Below are positions 33,626-45,825 of a stretch of 64,000 nt of DNA, in pieces (within the stretch, counting starts at the first letter, position 1; each line of letters starts with the position of its first letter). The position numbers and the translations under genes were made by a program. Below the pieces are notes generated by a model, which saw nothing but the letters and a program-made list of their open reading frames with translations, searched no databases and was not told the DNA's origin. This DNA is from Isoetes taiwanensis (taxonomy: Eukaryota; Streptophyta; Lycopodiopsida; Isoetales; Isoetaceae), in the NCBI GenBank assembly GCA_021234155.1, contig JAJEKV010000062.1, forward strand, positions 7,768,425 to 7,832,424. The letters run 5' to 3'.

Positions 33626-35355
33626 TAGTTATTCTCAGCATCATTTTTGTTGACATGCGGGTTTTCAAGACTCTATGGGACATGGGACGAAAATATCCTG
33701 ACTGCATGACCTTCTAAGTATTCCCTTTTCCAAAGATGTCTGATATGATTGTGAAGTCATGCAATGCAACCTTATCAGTGCATCAGCTGGATGAGTGTGC
33801 ATGGTGTTAGACTACTGGATAAGTGTGCATGGTGTTAGACTACGAGGCTCTCTACTATATCTGTTTCAGGACCCAATGCTCACAATCCCAACCTGTAAGC
33901 CCTCAACATAGCATCACTGGCTTATACAATTATATTAGAGAGCAATTAGTTAACAATTTCATTTCTATCACTTCTTGGTTCCTTCTATTTGATCTTTGTT
34001 TGATCTTGCATGTTCATATTTAACCATTCGCTTACTAAACAAATACTTAAACTGTACAGTGTAACATGTTGTGCCAGAATTGGCATAACAATCTGGATTG
34101 CAAAAATTATGAGGCGTGCTGCAGATCCACATTATGTCTGATATCTAACCGCATTGGTAATGTTTTTGGGCCGCATGAACATACAGGAAGTTGATGAACA
34201 AATGTTCAATGTCCAAAGTAAGAACTCTCCAAACTTTGTTGAATGGATACCCAACAATACTCCGAAGAGTCTCAAGATGCCTGCTACCTTCTCATTTGTG
34301 GCTACCTTCTTCATATATTTCAGTTGTTAATATCCTATGACGATGTGTTTATTTTGGTAATGCATGGGTTCAACTCCCATGATTGCACATTGCATATTGA
34401 ATTATATGGTTGCAGGAGCTGAAACCTGCATAATACTTCAGGAGCTTAAACCTGCATAATACTTCATGTGACAGTATCAAATACGTTGTAAGTTCATCTC
34501 TGAATTCTATTCCATATTCCATGAAGATAAGAATTGCATCACCAGGTTGGATAACTGAGAAGAAGTTTCAAGCTTTTGTTCCTTTGTTCGTTATGCATGG
34601 CAAAAGTAACGGAATTGTAGGCCTATTTTTCTGTTCTTCTCAATTGTAAAACTTTATTTTTTCTTTATTTGCAGACAAACTTTTAACAACATCAAATGGG
34701 AGCTATTATAATTTCGTGTTTAGCCAGGTAAGAAAATTTGAGAACAAATAATAAGCTCACAAGTTGTAAGAGTTTATTCTCTGGTTTTGACATTGTTTTA
34801 AAAGTAAGAGCGAGACCCATTTTGGAATGTTCCGAATACTGTTAGGGGTAACTGTGACATGGCTTATGCACACTTACTAGCCGTAAGAAGCATATAAGCA
34901 TTATAGCAATTCAGAATCTGCACTTTGCAGAATAGACAATCTAAATTTGATTCCTTCGGCACTATGGTAGCTGAGTGATTGCAAGTTGATAGCTGCAAAT
35001 TTTGATATCTGTATTCCTTGCAGCTGTTTAATATAAGATTTTACCGAAGGGATATTCTGTCAAAAAATTCATCGCCTTTACTGTGCTACAATCTCTCATC
35101 CGGAAAGCTTTCGGGTAATTCCTTTCTTGCAAGATAATTTATTTCTTTGTAAAGGTGAGTAACAGTGCCAACGAATCCAGAATTTTCAGTGCCAATGAAT
35201 CCAGAATTTTCAGATCAAGAAACAAGATATTTATTCATATTTCATTGTTCCAAGCTTCTTTCAATTATGTACCTTTGTACAATTGCATTTCATTAGGTTT
35301 GATCATATCGGAAGAACAAGCCCTTAGTTTTGTTGGTTGTATATCATGCCCACGG

Positions 35356-35843
35356 GACCACCAAGGCTTAATGTCTATTATTGATGCACTGCAACACATG
35401 CTAGAGCATGTTAATATATGGCTACTCATTGCATCCATGTTTTTAGAAGCTGCAGCAAATCAATATTTTCAGTAAGTATCTGCGTCTTCTTCTTCTATCT
35501 GCATCCCCTTCTTCTTAGTGCACCTATTATGGGAATCAACTTAGTAGCTCTATAACAAGCTTAGAGTTCTTAAAGAAACGGAGGAACGGGTCAGTTTTGT
35601 TTAAAAAAGTATTGCTTTTTATGTTGAACCTTAGAATAGTTGGGGAGAATGTTGTTAATTGGTACTATATAAAATGCAAGCTTATACATTGTAACTTGGT
35701 TTGTTATTCATGATACACTTTGTTTAGTAGGAGGATCAAGGCCTAATGTCTATTTTTGATGCATTGCAACACATGCTAGAGGATGTCAATATATGGCTAT
35801 TCATTGCATCCACGTTTTGGGAGCTTCAACAAATCAAGTTGCA
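35356..35843 (+). pseudogene. Duplicated exon of a captured gene in the Helitron
   Basis: Exon copy 1 (35,356-35,471) reads QGLMSIIDALQHMLEHVNIW and copy 2 (35,731-35,843) reads QGLMSIFDALQHMLEDVNIW. Each is followed by the same donor, GTAAGTATCTGC, and similar intron sequence. The protein reading is better kept than the flanking DNA. I do not recognise the family. The copies arose by tandem duplication within the cargo. Confidence 0.5.
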
Positions 35844-36032
35844 GTAAGTATCTGCATTCCCGTCTTCCTGCTCCTATTATGGAAATCAAATTGGTAACAG
35901 AAAATGTTTTCTATATAGCAAGCTTAGGGTTCTCAGAGAAACGTAGGTAAGGGTAACTTATGCTTAAAAAATTGTTGCTTTTTCATGTTGGACTTTAAAA
36001 TGTGGAAAAATGGGAAATGGTTCAAGGCTTGG

Positions 36033-36966
36033 GCGCATCGATCCCACATGACGCAATTGGTGATTATGAGCCTCCCGAGTTTCTAACAAGTATAACATCG
36101 TTGTTGGTAGACCCGAGTCACGAGTGTGGTACATGATATCAAAGCATGTCTACACATTCATGTTCGCCACCATAGGCATGAGAGATCCTATACATGTCCG
36201 CTTCGCAAATGAGCTTCACATCGAGCTGACAGACGTTTCTAGAGTTCTTTGGGATTGGTTCTTTATGATGTGGATCCATTGCAATTGAGGTTTACGATTT
36301 TGTTTGAACTTCATTTTATGTGGATACTTTAAAGGTAAAGTTTGTTCCCTATCTATATGTGTTATTGCACCTAAACATTTGTTGTCTTAAATGCATTGTG
36401 CATGTTCACGACATGACCATGACTAACACATATAAATGACTTCACACATCTATGACTAATGCCCGGCATTGCACACGACGATGACGACGGCGGCTTTGGC
36501 ATCGATTCCACACGACACAGTTGGTGATTATGAGCTCCTCGAGTTTCTAACAAGTATAATATTGTTGAACAAGTATAACATCATTGTTAGTAGACCCGAG
36601 TCACGAGTGTGGTACATGATATCAGAGCATATTTACACATTCATGTTCGCCACCATAGGCATGACGGGAGGAGCTTCTATACCTGTCAGCTTCGTTCATA
36701 TCAAGCCGACAACGCTCCTAGAGTTCTTTGGGATAGGTTCTTCATGATGTGGTTCCATTGAGGTTGACATTTATGACTTTGTTTGAACTTCATATTATGT
36801 GTACACTTTGAAGTTAAAGTTTGTTCCCTACCTATATGCGTTATTGCACCTAAACATATTGTCTTAAATGCATTGCGCATGTTCACGACATGACCATCAC
36901 TATTGCACATAAATGCCTTCACACATCCATGACTAATGCCCGGCATCGCCGGGCACACGTTTCTAG
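36033..36966. repeat. Tandemly duplicated Helitron 3' terminal block
   Basis: Copy 1 (36,033-36,475) and copy 2 (36,499-36,966) share GATTATGAGC, TCGAGTTTCTAACAAGTATA and the terminal GACTAATGCCCGGCAT. Copy 1 breaks off inside the hairpin and lacks CTAG; copy 2 has the full terminus. This could reflect read-through of a first terminator or a tandem insertion. Confidence 0.75.
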
Positions 36967-38575
36967 TAAAGTATATATAAAATTATATGCACATGCGTAC
37001 CTGGAATAATCAAAGTCAACATGATGTAGCCAGGTTTTGTCGCCAACCATGGTGGGATATTATAATTAACGGCCACAGGCCACACACTATGTGAGGATGA
37101 CCTAGAACCCCATGGACATACACCATCAATTCCTAGCCCAAGCCTAATATTGCGAGGTTCCAATGCAAATATGGGCCACTTCTCTTCAATCTGTTTCCAC
37201 AAGGCTCCATCTGCAGTGATTCTCATTTTTCCATCAGTGCTACAATGATGTGCATGATAATCCATGAGTTCTGCAAGTGTTGATGATCGGAACAGACGAC
37301 GAAGCCGAGGGATTATAGGCATGTGACGTAATACCTTTCTTGCCACCTTTGTTTTTCTACCTTCTTCATATCGTGCTTCCTTGCATTTTGGACACAATTT
37401 CTCATTTGCATAGTCTTTGCGGAATAGCACGCAATCATTAATGCATGCATGCACAATATTATACTCCAATCCGAAAGAACGTAATAACTCTCTAGCCTCC
37501 CGCCTAGATTTTGGAAGACAATGTCCATCTGGTAATATCTTATCAAGCAAGCTATAAAAAATTCAAGTAGTCATACTTATGTAATTTCTATATCCACATA
37601 AAAACAAAAGAATGACTTGCCTATACATACATGAAAAGTTCGGACACACTGTTGTTGCTCCAACCAACTTTGTGTTGGAGATTTAGAATCAGCATGCATG
37701 TTGCAAGGCGAGAAACACGGGCATTAGGGAACAATGGGTTGCTTGCTTCATCGTTGAGATATGTTGTCTTTTCCCCATATGAGTCGCCATCCACATTACT
37801 CATATGCTCACCATCGTTATTTTCGCCACCACTAATTTGTTCATTTGTTGGAAAAAAATCCGTAATGGTTTTGTGAATCACATCCTCACCAACAAATGCA
37901 TTGTGTGATCCAGACGCTTCATCTGAGGACTACATGTACCACAATGACTATAATCAAAAGTAACAATAGAAAATAACAAAGATATAATGCCAGTCCAGAA
38001 AAAATTGATGGGAAGACCACAAACAAATATACGCCGATATGAAGTATAAATATTAAAATGAATTTATCTATTGTAGTAGATAACTTACACTATTTTCATT
38101 CTCTTCGAGATGATGTCCTTCATCAAGCTGAGTTGGTCGGCTCTGACAAAGACCGAATCTTGCTTCATGTTCTTGACGAATCCGATAAGAACGATTAGAC
38201 TGGCCTTTACATTTGTTGCACCAACAACTGCGTCGATGGAGATAGAAAGCTTTGCTTGGGTCTCGTCTAGCCCGTTTCCTACTTGGTTGATGAGATGATG
38301 AAGATAATGAAGATGACGACTTTGATAGTCCCACATCTGATGACGAGGATGATGGCTTTGTTAATATACGTTGTGGCAAGCAAGTGTCCCTCACATTGCC
38401 ACTACTTTCAGAGCCCGACATCGTTTGTTTACCTATTCAATAATTTAAATAGAGTTAAACCTCGATAACATATACCAAAAATAAAAATAAAAATAAAGCA
38501 CATCATTAATCACAACAGCAAAAACATATTCTATATTAGCAAAGCTATTAGTATTGTGGAAGTAAACAATCTTGT

Positions 38576-39850
38576 TGTTCTAATATTCTTGTTGGATCCC
38601 CATTATGGTACAAGATATCATTACCCCAACAATGAAGTGGACCTTCCTAATATTAGCCATTATACACCATTTCACACCATTGGTTTTACTACATAAGAAT
38701 TAATATTCATACCCTACATACTAAACATAGAGTAATGTTTGCGTAAGAACCAATAATCACACCCAACATCGAAATTGAGATAAACAAAAAATGATGAAAA
38801 AGATGAGAAACCCAAAAATATGTTTCAAATAGAAATATGGCGTGATTACCACCTAGTTCACAATCAGTAGAATAAATCTTGATTCGTCCTTCGTGTGCTT
38901 ATCTGGGGCTGTTCGCGTGTCCACCACATGCATGAATGACACCGGAGAGCCACGATGTTTTCTCACAATGACAGTAAACCTTTTTCCCATTATGGTATAA
39001 AAAATCATTACCCCTCGAGAAAAACATAAAATGACCTAGTAGACAATAAGTGAACCTTCCGAATACTAGCTATTACGCCAGGGCGAGCACTTTGAAAAAT
39101 TAATTCCCTAAGTATACCCCTTATCTTGGTACAACCATAGTTTTCCACATCCCTTTTCCATAGCTTCGTGATTAAAAACCATTGGAGAATACGAAATTAC
39201 TAATGTTTTCTCAAAATTACTAGGCAATACCTTAACAACTAATAAAGTGAATCTTTCTAATATTCTTGTTGGATCCCCATTATGGTACAAGAGATCATTA
39301 CCCCAACAATGAAATCTAGAAAAGCAAAAAATGACCCTAGCAGAGAATGAAGTGGACCTTCCTAATATTAGCCATTACACACCATTTCACACCATTGGTT
39401 TTACTGCATAAGAATCAATATTCATACCCTACATACTGAACATAGAGTAATGTTTGCCTAAGAACCAATAATCACATCCAACATCGAATTGATGAAAAAG
39501 ATGAGAAACCCAAAGATATGTTTCAAATAGAAATATGGCGTGATCGGGGCGTGATTACTTACCTAGTTCACAGTTAGTAGAATAAATCTTGATTCGTCCT
39601 TCTTGAATAGCGCGTGCTTATCTGGGGTCGATCGCGTGTCCACATGCATGAATGACACCCGTGAGCCACGATGTTTCCTCACAACGACAGTGAACCTTTT
39701 TCCCATTGTGGTATAAAAAATCATTACCCCTCGAGAAAAACAGAAAATGACCTAGTAGACAATAAGTGAACCTGTCTAATACTAGCCATTACGCCGGGGT
39801 GAAAAATTAATTCCCTAAGTATACCCCTTATCTATAGTTTTCCACATCCC
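38576..39850. promoter_or_regulatory. Duplicated 5' UTR/promoter block between divergent CACTA genes
   Basis: Two units of about 680 bp (38,576-39,255 and 39,256-39,850) share TTGTTGGATCCCCATTATGG, GAATAAATCTTGATTCGTCC and TTAATTCCCTAAGTATACCC. A third partial copy lies at about 40,030-40,140. On the minus strand, two of three copies carry an exon end and donor of the form CTAG or GAG followed by GTAAGT. They look like repeated non-coding first exons of TNP2. The block separates the TNP2 start (38,421) from the second gene start (40,372). Confidence 0.65.
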
Positions 39851-41189
39851 TTATTACCCTAGTATTTTCCCAAGACTCACTTTATAAAAAAAAAAAAATT
39901 ACACACCATTGTTATTACCCTAGTATTTTTCCAGGACTCACTTTATAAAACAAAATTTAAACACCATTGGCTCATAACAATGCCAATAATGATAACAATG
40001 CCAATAATGCCGATTCTCCAAATAAGAGAAAAACAGAAAATGATGAAAAATGAAACCACCAGAAAAGATACGTTCAAACAGAAATTTGGCGCGACAACTT
40101 ACCTCATTCACACGGAATAAATCTTGATTCATCCTTCTTGACTAGCCCCTGCATATCTAGTGTTCTTCACAGTCGCCACAATCACCAACAGTCGCCACAC
40201 ACGATCAGTAAGTATAGAAAAGGTTCAAGCAAAATGCAGAAATGTTTGGCAGTAAATTTTCCATTTTTAGAATCTTCGGGATTTATGTTGCTACTGTCAT
40301 TCATTTCTAACGTCTATCTATTGTTATGGTGTTTATAGTGTCTTCCAATAGGCTCGACAAGGGCAAAAAGATGTCGAGAGAGGATTCTGAGGAGTCTACT
40401 GAAGATAAGCTTGCAAGTTTCATGGCCAATGTGCCGGAAGATATTTTGGCTGCTCTTATGACGGAATTGGGAAAAATGATCCAAAGAAATATCAAAGGCC
40501 AAGATGATGATTCAGGAAAGAAGTTGCAAAAGGAAAAGAATGGAAAGGAGAGGTAAAGTATGCAATCTTTAGTTTGAATCATTCCTTCTGATGTTTCTGA
40601 TATGTTAAAACCACTATAAATGTGGTCAATTGTTTCCTGGATTCAATTATTGCACAGACTAAATGTTTAGCATCACATTTTCTTTCTAGGTTCGAGGAGC
40701 ACCGGCGGTCCTCAAGTTCCTGCAATATCCCAGAAGCATAAACTTCTAAGTAAGGGGCTAAAAGAAAACGAGAATCAGCAGGTGCTATTGTTTTAAACGG
40801 GAATGTGGTGTTGAGTGCCTCATCATCATCTAGCGAGGATGATGATGATGGTGAAGACTCTCGCTCCTCTGATGCTGAAAATGAAGATCAGAATATTGAA
40901 GTTGACCTCTCCTACAACGTAGAATTTAGGAAATTATCCAAATCCGAGGTATGTAGTTAGTGCACTTCTCTTTAAGGTTTTTAATTTTTGCTTTCTCTCA
41001 CTTGTAGTTTTAAGCAATGAGCCTTGAATTTGAAAGTTTTAAATCTGAATCTTTGCAGCAGTAGATCTAGACTATTCCATGTTTGTCTCATTGGTAGAAT
41101 ACAATTTTTTTGTCTTATTGTTGCTCCAGCTTGGATTTCTGTAATAATTTTCTGCTATCCCATTGCTAGATGGTTGTAGTTTCTAGCTT

Positions 41190-41606
41190 TCAATCAATGT
41201 CAAAGTTCCAAGTAAGATTGTTTGGCTTAAGTGTTCTGGCTGTTTGGAAGACAGCAGCAGGTGCAGTGTAATTAGGCAAAGTCGCAGGGTAAATGATTGT
41301 AGGTGAAACCCTATATTTTTGGCCTCGTACTGTGCCATGTAGATACTGCTCATCATTGCTGAACCAAGTCCTGGAGAGAGTTGAATCATTTGTTGGGCCA
41401 ATATAGGAGCCTCCCACGTTCAGCCTGTACATGGTCTCCATTGCTGTATAAGACATCTCAAATTTGGTCTGCTTCCTTGCATTCACAAGTGTAGCATCGC
41501 CCACATAGTTGCCTTGCACAAATATTACTTCTATGGGCATTGATAAATGCATATGTAGATGCATTACTGGGGTAGAATTTGATTTGAAGAGATGACGAAT
41601 GCACAC
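41190..41606 (-). pseudogene. Captured CrRLK1L malectin-like ectodomain fragment
   Basis: The frame reads MYRLNVGGSYIGPTNDSTLS, SRTWFSNDEQYLHGTVRGQK and APAAVFQTARTL. This matches the malectin-like extracellular domain of FERONIA-type receptor kinases (conserved YRLNVGG, ND..LSRTW, TAP..V..TAR). No transmembrane or kinase part is present. It lies inside a duplicated copy of a second-gene exon, replacing about 90 bp of it. Confidence 0.75.
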
Positions 41607-41743
41607 TGAGATTAGTGAAGCAGCCCTTCATTTTTGCAAAACATCCAGATGAAAGGAATCAGTCCTGCACCAGGTCAAGCTAAGAGCACTTTCTTCCACA
41701 CCAAAGTCACTTTCATTTGCTTCAGTTACCAGACACTCGACTA

Positions 41744-42172
41744 TTAGCAGGAGACCTTCCATAGGCTGTAAATGTACCTAGATAACCAAGAATCAGAACA
41801 TTGAACCTGTGCCCTCCACTTGTCCAAGCATTGATGTGCAGGAATATGGCCTTTTGACAGACCTTTGAGAACAGGAAGAATGATTGGCACTGATGGTTTC
41901 TCTCGCCTTACATCCAAAGGATCTTTCAAACGCTCCCCATTCAAATTCAACTTGATAGATTCTGTAACTCTTACAAAAATATCAAGTGCAAGATGATGCT
42001 CCCCAGCCTTTTGAGAAACCATTGAATCACCAGGGTCTTCTAGGTGCTGCTTTTTTAGCTGGTTAAAAGCAACCCAATTCTGCAAACAAGGAAGAAAATG
42101 ATCTACTAAGATTTCCATAGCTGCCCTTTCTCCATATGTAAGATACGGCATATGTGGCATTCTAAGTGCCAT
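41744..42172 (-). pseudogene. Captured fragment of BIG (UBR4-type protein)
   Basis: The 142 codons read MPYLTYGERAAMEILVDHF, LQNWVAFNQLKKQHLEDPGD, LDIFVRVTESIKLN..GERLKD and PSVPIILPVLKGLSKGHIPA. These match, in order, the C-terminal region of plant BIG, the very large UBR4 homologue linked to auxin transport. The stretch between GERLKD and PSVP is shortened relative to BIG. The full protein is about 5,000 residues, so this is a transduplicated scrap. It is antisense to the CACTA gene that hosts it. Confidence 0.8.
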
Positions 42173-42411
42173 ATCAGTGGGCAGGCAAATTCATTGTTAA
42201 ATCTTTCTGTTTATCCATCCTCTTCATATGCTCTTAAAGGAAGGAAGGAAGGAAGTTTATTTTAACGTCCACGGAGGCCAGAGGCCTATGAGACGGTACA
42301 TGCAGAGAACAGGCAAAAAAGCCAAAACCCCGACACCAAAAACAAACAATGTAACTGTACAGTAAAACCCTACTACCGGGATGAAAAAACCCCCACTTGG
42401 GAGGAAAAACC

Positions 42412-45400
42412 CTAACAATAGGCTCTCAAATACCATGCCCCAGAAGAGCAAGTCTGACGGCCGAAATCTGCAGGATGTAAGCTCCCAGTCGCGCTACCAT
42501 AGGTGATGCGAGTAACTGATGTAGCGGTGTGTCGAGCATCTAAGATCGCTGTGCCGCCTGGGACATGGGCATATCTTTGGGCAATCGCCGAGGGCATGGT
42601 GCTCATCCTCTATCACGTGCATCTCACAACACCGACATATCCTCTCCTCCCCGGGATCCCGCCCCCGCCATTCACCCCCAACGACTGTTTCAATTAAGGT
42701 AATGGGAACCCGTCCCTTATGGCAGCAATAGCTCTCCGTTTCTTCACTGAGATGTGTGCTTTCAAGTACCGATGGGGTCCATGCTCAAGGCCGGGATTAA
42801 TCTGATCGTGATAGTGCTCGTCTTGGGCTTTGCAAGAGTAGAGGCATCCCACGTGGTGGCAAAGATAGCCGCATCCAATTGCCCATTCTGCGCGATCGAA
42901 TGCGCCCGGTGCCACCATCTGTTGGTAATCCATAGACCACCTCCTAAACCATCCCTTACGATTGCTCGTGCCATACCCTCTTCACCCGCCGGGGCTGCGT
43001 TAACAACACGCCTGTGGGGGGCAAAGCGATGGTCATCCATCCCATCCACCTTATGGAAGCAAGTAAGATGCTGCGCAAGATAGCATAATGTTTGTAAAGG
43101 CGAACCCCGCCTCATACAACAAAAATCGTCTGATGCGGTGTCCTTCACTCCCAAGCTATATGTCAAGAAAGCTTTTCGCATCCTTTTCAACCTATCCCAC
43201 GTATTTTTGCTAATGGCAAGGGCTCCAAACCTCCACCCCATATAGCAGCACCGCTCGACCAAAGCCCTAAAAGTGTGCTCTCCTCGCCCGATCCACGAGA
43301 TCTATCCGAACACGCGTTTTTGCAATCGCATATAAAGCCTTCCCGGCCTGCGACCGGCTCTCCTCTCCACACACTCATCCCACAAAGATGTTAGTAGTGA
43401 AATCAATTCCCGATACTTGAAGCTCCGCACCATCTCCACTTCCCCGCCCCCCTCGTAATATAACTCCGGGATAGGGTGTTGCGAGGACAGGATCGCGAGA
43501 AGCATAGTTTTGTGCAAGTTCACTGTCATTCCCGTTGCCCCACAGAACCCACTGAGGGCATCCAAATGCTGCTGCATACTGCTGGCCGTGTGGGCTAGCA
43601 AAGCTACATCATCCGCGATATAATAACCGGCTCACGAGAGGTCGATCGGATATTGCACCCGGCTCCCCCATGGTGTTGCATCCACGCCTCCAAGCTATCA
43701 ATGTACAACCCAAAAGCATTGGAGACAACGGGCAGCCCTGCTTAACTCCCATCGTGCTAGCTATCCGCCGATCTTCATAAGGCAGTGCAGCATAAATTCC
43801 ATCATAAAGCTGGTGCACCCCATTCCGCAACTCCTCGTGGAACTCGCAATTCTTGCAACCTCTCGCCACAAAGATGTCTCGGGGACGGTATCATATGCGC
43901 CTTAAGATCTACAAAGCAAAGAATACAAGTCCTGTCGGCATTCCGGCTTGCCTCCATCAACACTCTCAAAGTGAAGATATGGTCGGTCGTGGAGTGAGCT
44001 GGGCGAAAGCCTGCCTGGCCAATTGCCCGCACCCCGCCTCCCTCGGCCCACTTAGTAAGTTTCTTCTCCACCACCCCTGCCAGGCTTTGCAAGCAAATGA
44101 GCTTACCATAATCATCCGGTAATTCGCCCGGCTCATCCAGATACCGGCTTTATGAATGGAACAACCTTACTAACCATCCACTCTGGGAGCCCCCTCGCCG
44201 AGCACGGTTAATGATCACCGCCAAGGGCTCTACCACGGATGGGCCACCCCATTTCAACAAATCGACTGCAGCCCCTGTAAATCCTTTGCCTTGCCATTTG
44301 CCGGATGCCCGAGACCTGGCTGAACATCCTCCCGCCAGGAGCTGCGGCACCTCTCCTACGATCCGGGACCACGGCATTAGCTCCCTCGGGGTCATATAAC
44401 TCCCCGCAGGCGGTGCATCCATTACTCCACACTTACATTACCAGCCACCTGGTGCTTCTTGTATAACACCTTACGCCAAAAAGCTTTTGGCTCTGCCATG
44501 AGCATGTCAAACAAGCGCTCCTGGGTTTCTGCCATGTATCTCCCCTTCTTGGCTTTTAGGAAGAGCTTATAGTCTTGCGGGGGCCCGAGGTCAAGAATCG
44601 CGGGCTGGCTCTTTAGAGCCTTGCAATCGACATCAAACCACGGGTTCTCGGGAAAATGCGCGGTGTCCCTCCTTGGAGGGCCCCCTTTACAAAAGGAAGC
44701 CTCGGCGGTGCAAGCAACGCCCTCACCAGCCATGCACACCTGTCTTGAAGTGTGTAGAAGCTATCAAACCCCTGTAACTCCCGCACCAACACAGATTCAT
44801 ACTGTCCCTGCTTCTGATAGCGTGGGATGTATGGTAACCCTCCACGCCCCCTTTGCGGTGTCTCCACTATTGAGTGCTCCCAATTCAGCGTGACATAAAG
44901 CGGGTAGTGATCTGACAAAGCCTCCTCATCCCCTGTGCTTGTGCCAATGGAGAAGTGTGTAACCATGTCAAGTCTTTGCTACGGAGCGAAAGGTAATCCA
45001 ACACACTAGCTCCCCCATCCCCTATCACTCTTGCAAGTAACACCCCCGAGTGTGGCCATCGCCGCATACCATTACAAATTACCATGTCAAAAACACGGCA
45101 GAGCCGGACCAAATGCGCCAAATGGTCTAGCCACCATATCACGGAGTGCCGTGTATCTTTGAATAGCGATCTCAAGCCAAAGCGGATCAACATTATCGCC
45201 ACCTTGGAAGATCACCGACTACAACTGTGCTGTACGAGCATTGAAATCTCCAAGCAAAAACACATGTTCCCCGCCGTCTATAGCGGTCTATGTCATCATA
45301 CGCTTCCTATACGGCATCACGGACATCTCAGGTTCCGCATCATGTACCGTAGAACTTAGAGCCCGCATGGGGAATGTAGCGGCTAGCAAGAAACAATGGG

Positions 45401-45789
45401 ACATGACCAGGCTCTAATACCATTACCCACATGTAGCGCTTAAATGCATCGACTTACGAAGTGTGATCTTGCATGCTAAGACGCCCCCTAAAGTAGCAAG
45501 CCACTCCACCGCATCTCGCGTCGCCATGGCGCTCATTAGCAAGTGAGAAATGCTGATATCCTCGAATGTCTGACAATCGATGCCCTTCATACTCCCATGT
45601 CTCCTGCAGGAAGACGATGTCCATGTCTGTCGCGATCCCATTCAAGCCACTCGCCCATACGCCACGGAAGCCCCTACAATTCCGTGAAAACAATGCGAAG
45701 ACACTTTCCCTATGCTGACTGCGGCTGTGGACCCATCTGAGTGCCTGAGGACGCTGCTGTGGTTGGAATAACTCGGGCAGCCTGCTCAC
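42412..45789 (-). pseudogene. LINE ORF2: endonuclease, reverse transcriptase, zinc knuckle
   Basis: The AP-like endonuclease is seen as NCRGFRG, MDIVFLQETWEYEGHRLSDI and GGVACYFRGRL, then VTHFSIGTS and LSDHYPLYVTLNW (catalytic SDH). The reverse transcriptase shows QAGFRPAHSTTDHIFTLRVL, CILCFVDLKA, TMGVKQGCPLSPMLLG and the catalytic ADDVALLAHTASSMQQHL. The end has a CCHC-like CRCCEMHVIEDEHHALGDC. No RNase H domain is evident. The domains fall in all three frames. Confidence 0.85.
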
Positions 45790-45825
45790 GGGACCCTGAT
45801 GGATGTGCTGCAGTTGTGGAAGGCC

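Larger units (their letters stand above)
32049..36966 (+). mobile_element. Helitron inside the TNP2 intron
   Basis: The 3' end is TGCCCGGC-ATC-GCCGGGCA (36,937-36,955, 8-bp stem), then CACGTTT and CTAG (36,963-36,966), followed by T. This is a textbook Helitron end. The proposed 5' end is TC at 32,049 preceded by A. Removing 32,049-36,966 leaves an intron of about 60 bases between TNP2 exons 3 and 4. No Rep/helicase is present, so it is non-autonomous. It carries a start-like frame at 32,420 (MAFSDDVITLGQLSICRCLI), an exon-like piece at about 34,676-34,729 (TTSNGSYYNFVFS) and a duplicated exon at 35.4 and 35.8 kb. The cargo source is unknown to me. Confidence 0.7.
29153..38421 (-). pseudogene. 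CACTA TNP2-type transposase, decayed
   Basis: TNP2 cuts and joins CACTA ends. Exon 1 (38,421-38,090) starts MSGSESSGNVRDTC and includes the CWCNKCKGQ zinc-like module. Exon 2 (about 37,930-37,630) has ATCMLILNLQHKVGWSNNSV. Exon 3 (37,552-37,006) has NIVHACINDCVLFRKDYANE, CPKCKEARY and LTLIIPG. Exon 4 (32,026-31,763) reads MDIYLEPLVDELEVLWKEG. Exon 5 (from 31,682) has YWTDLELVHLLDPMHIFKNV. DUF4218 follows (IRLAGPAPSRWMFFLECYMK, 30,673-30,146), then DUF4216 (ILTDIIELDYRSFHVNVLKA, to 29,350) and a Gly-rich run. Defects are a frameshift near 31,275 before ARLDLKE, TAA at 30,912-30,914 and TGA at 29,350. The frame continues past the TGA to 29,153. The Helitron occupies the exon 3-4 intron. Confidence 0.9.

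Noticed and set aside
42754-45202. Long plus-strand frames opposite the LINE
   Set aside because: They are mirror frames of the GC-rich LINE ORF2, which explains the region with recognised motifs on the minus strand.
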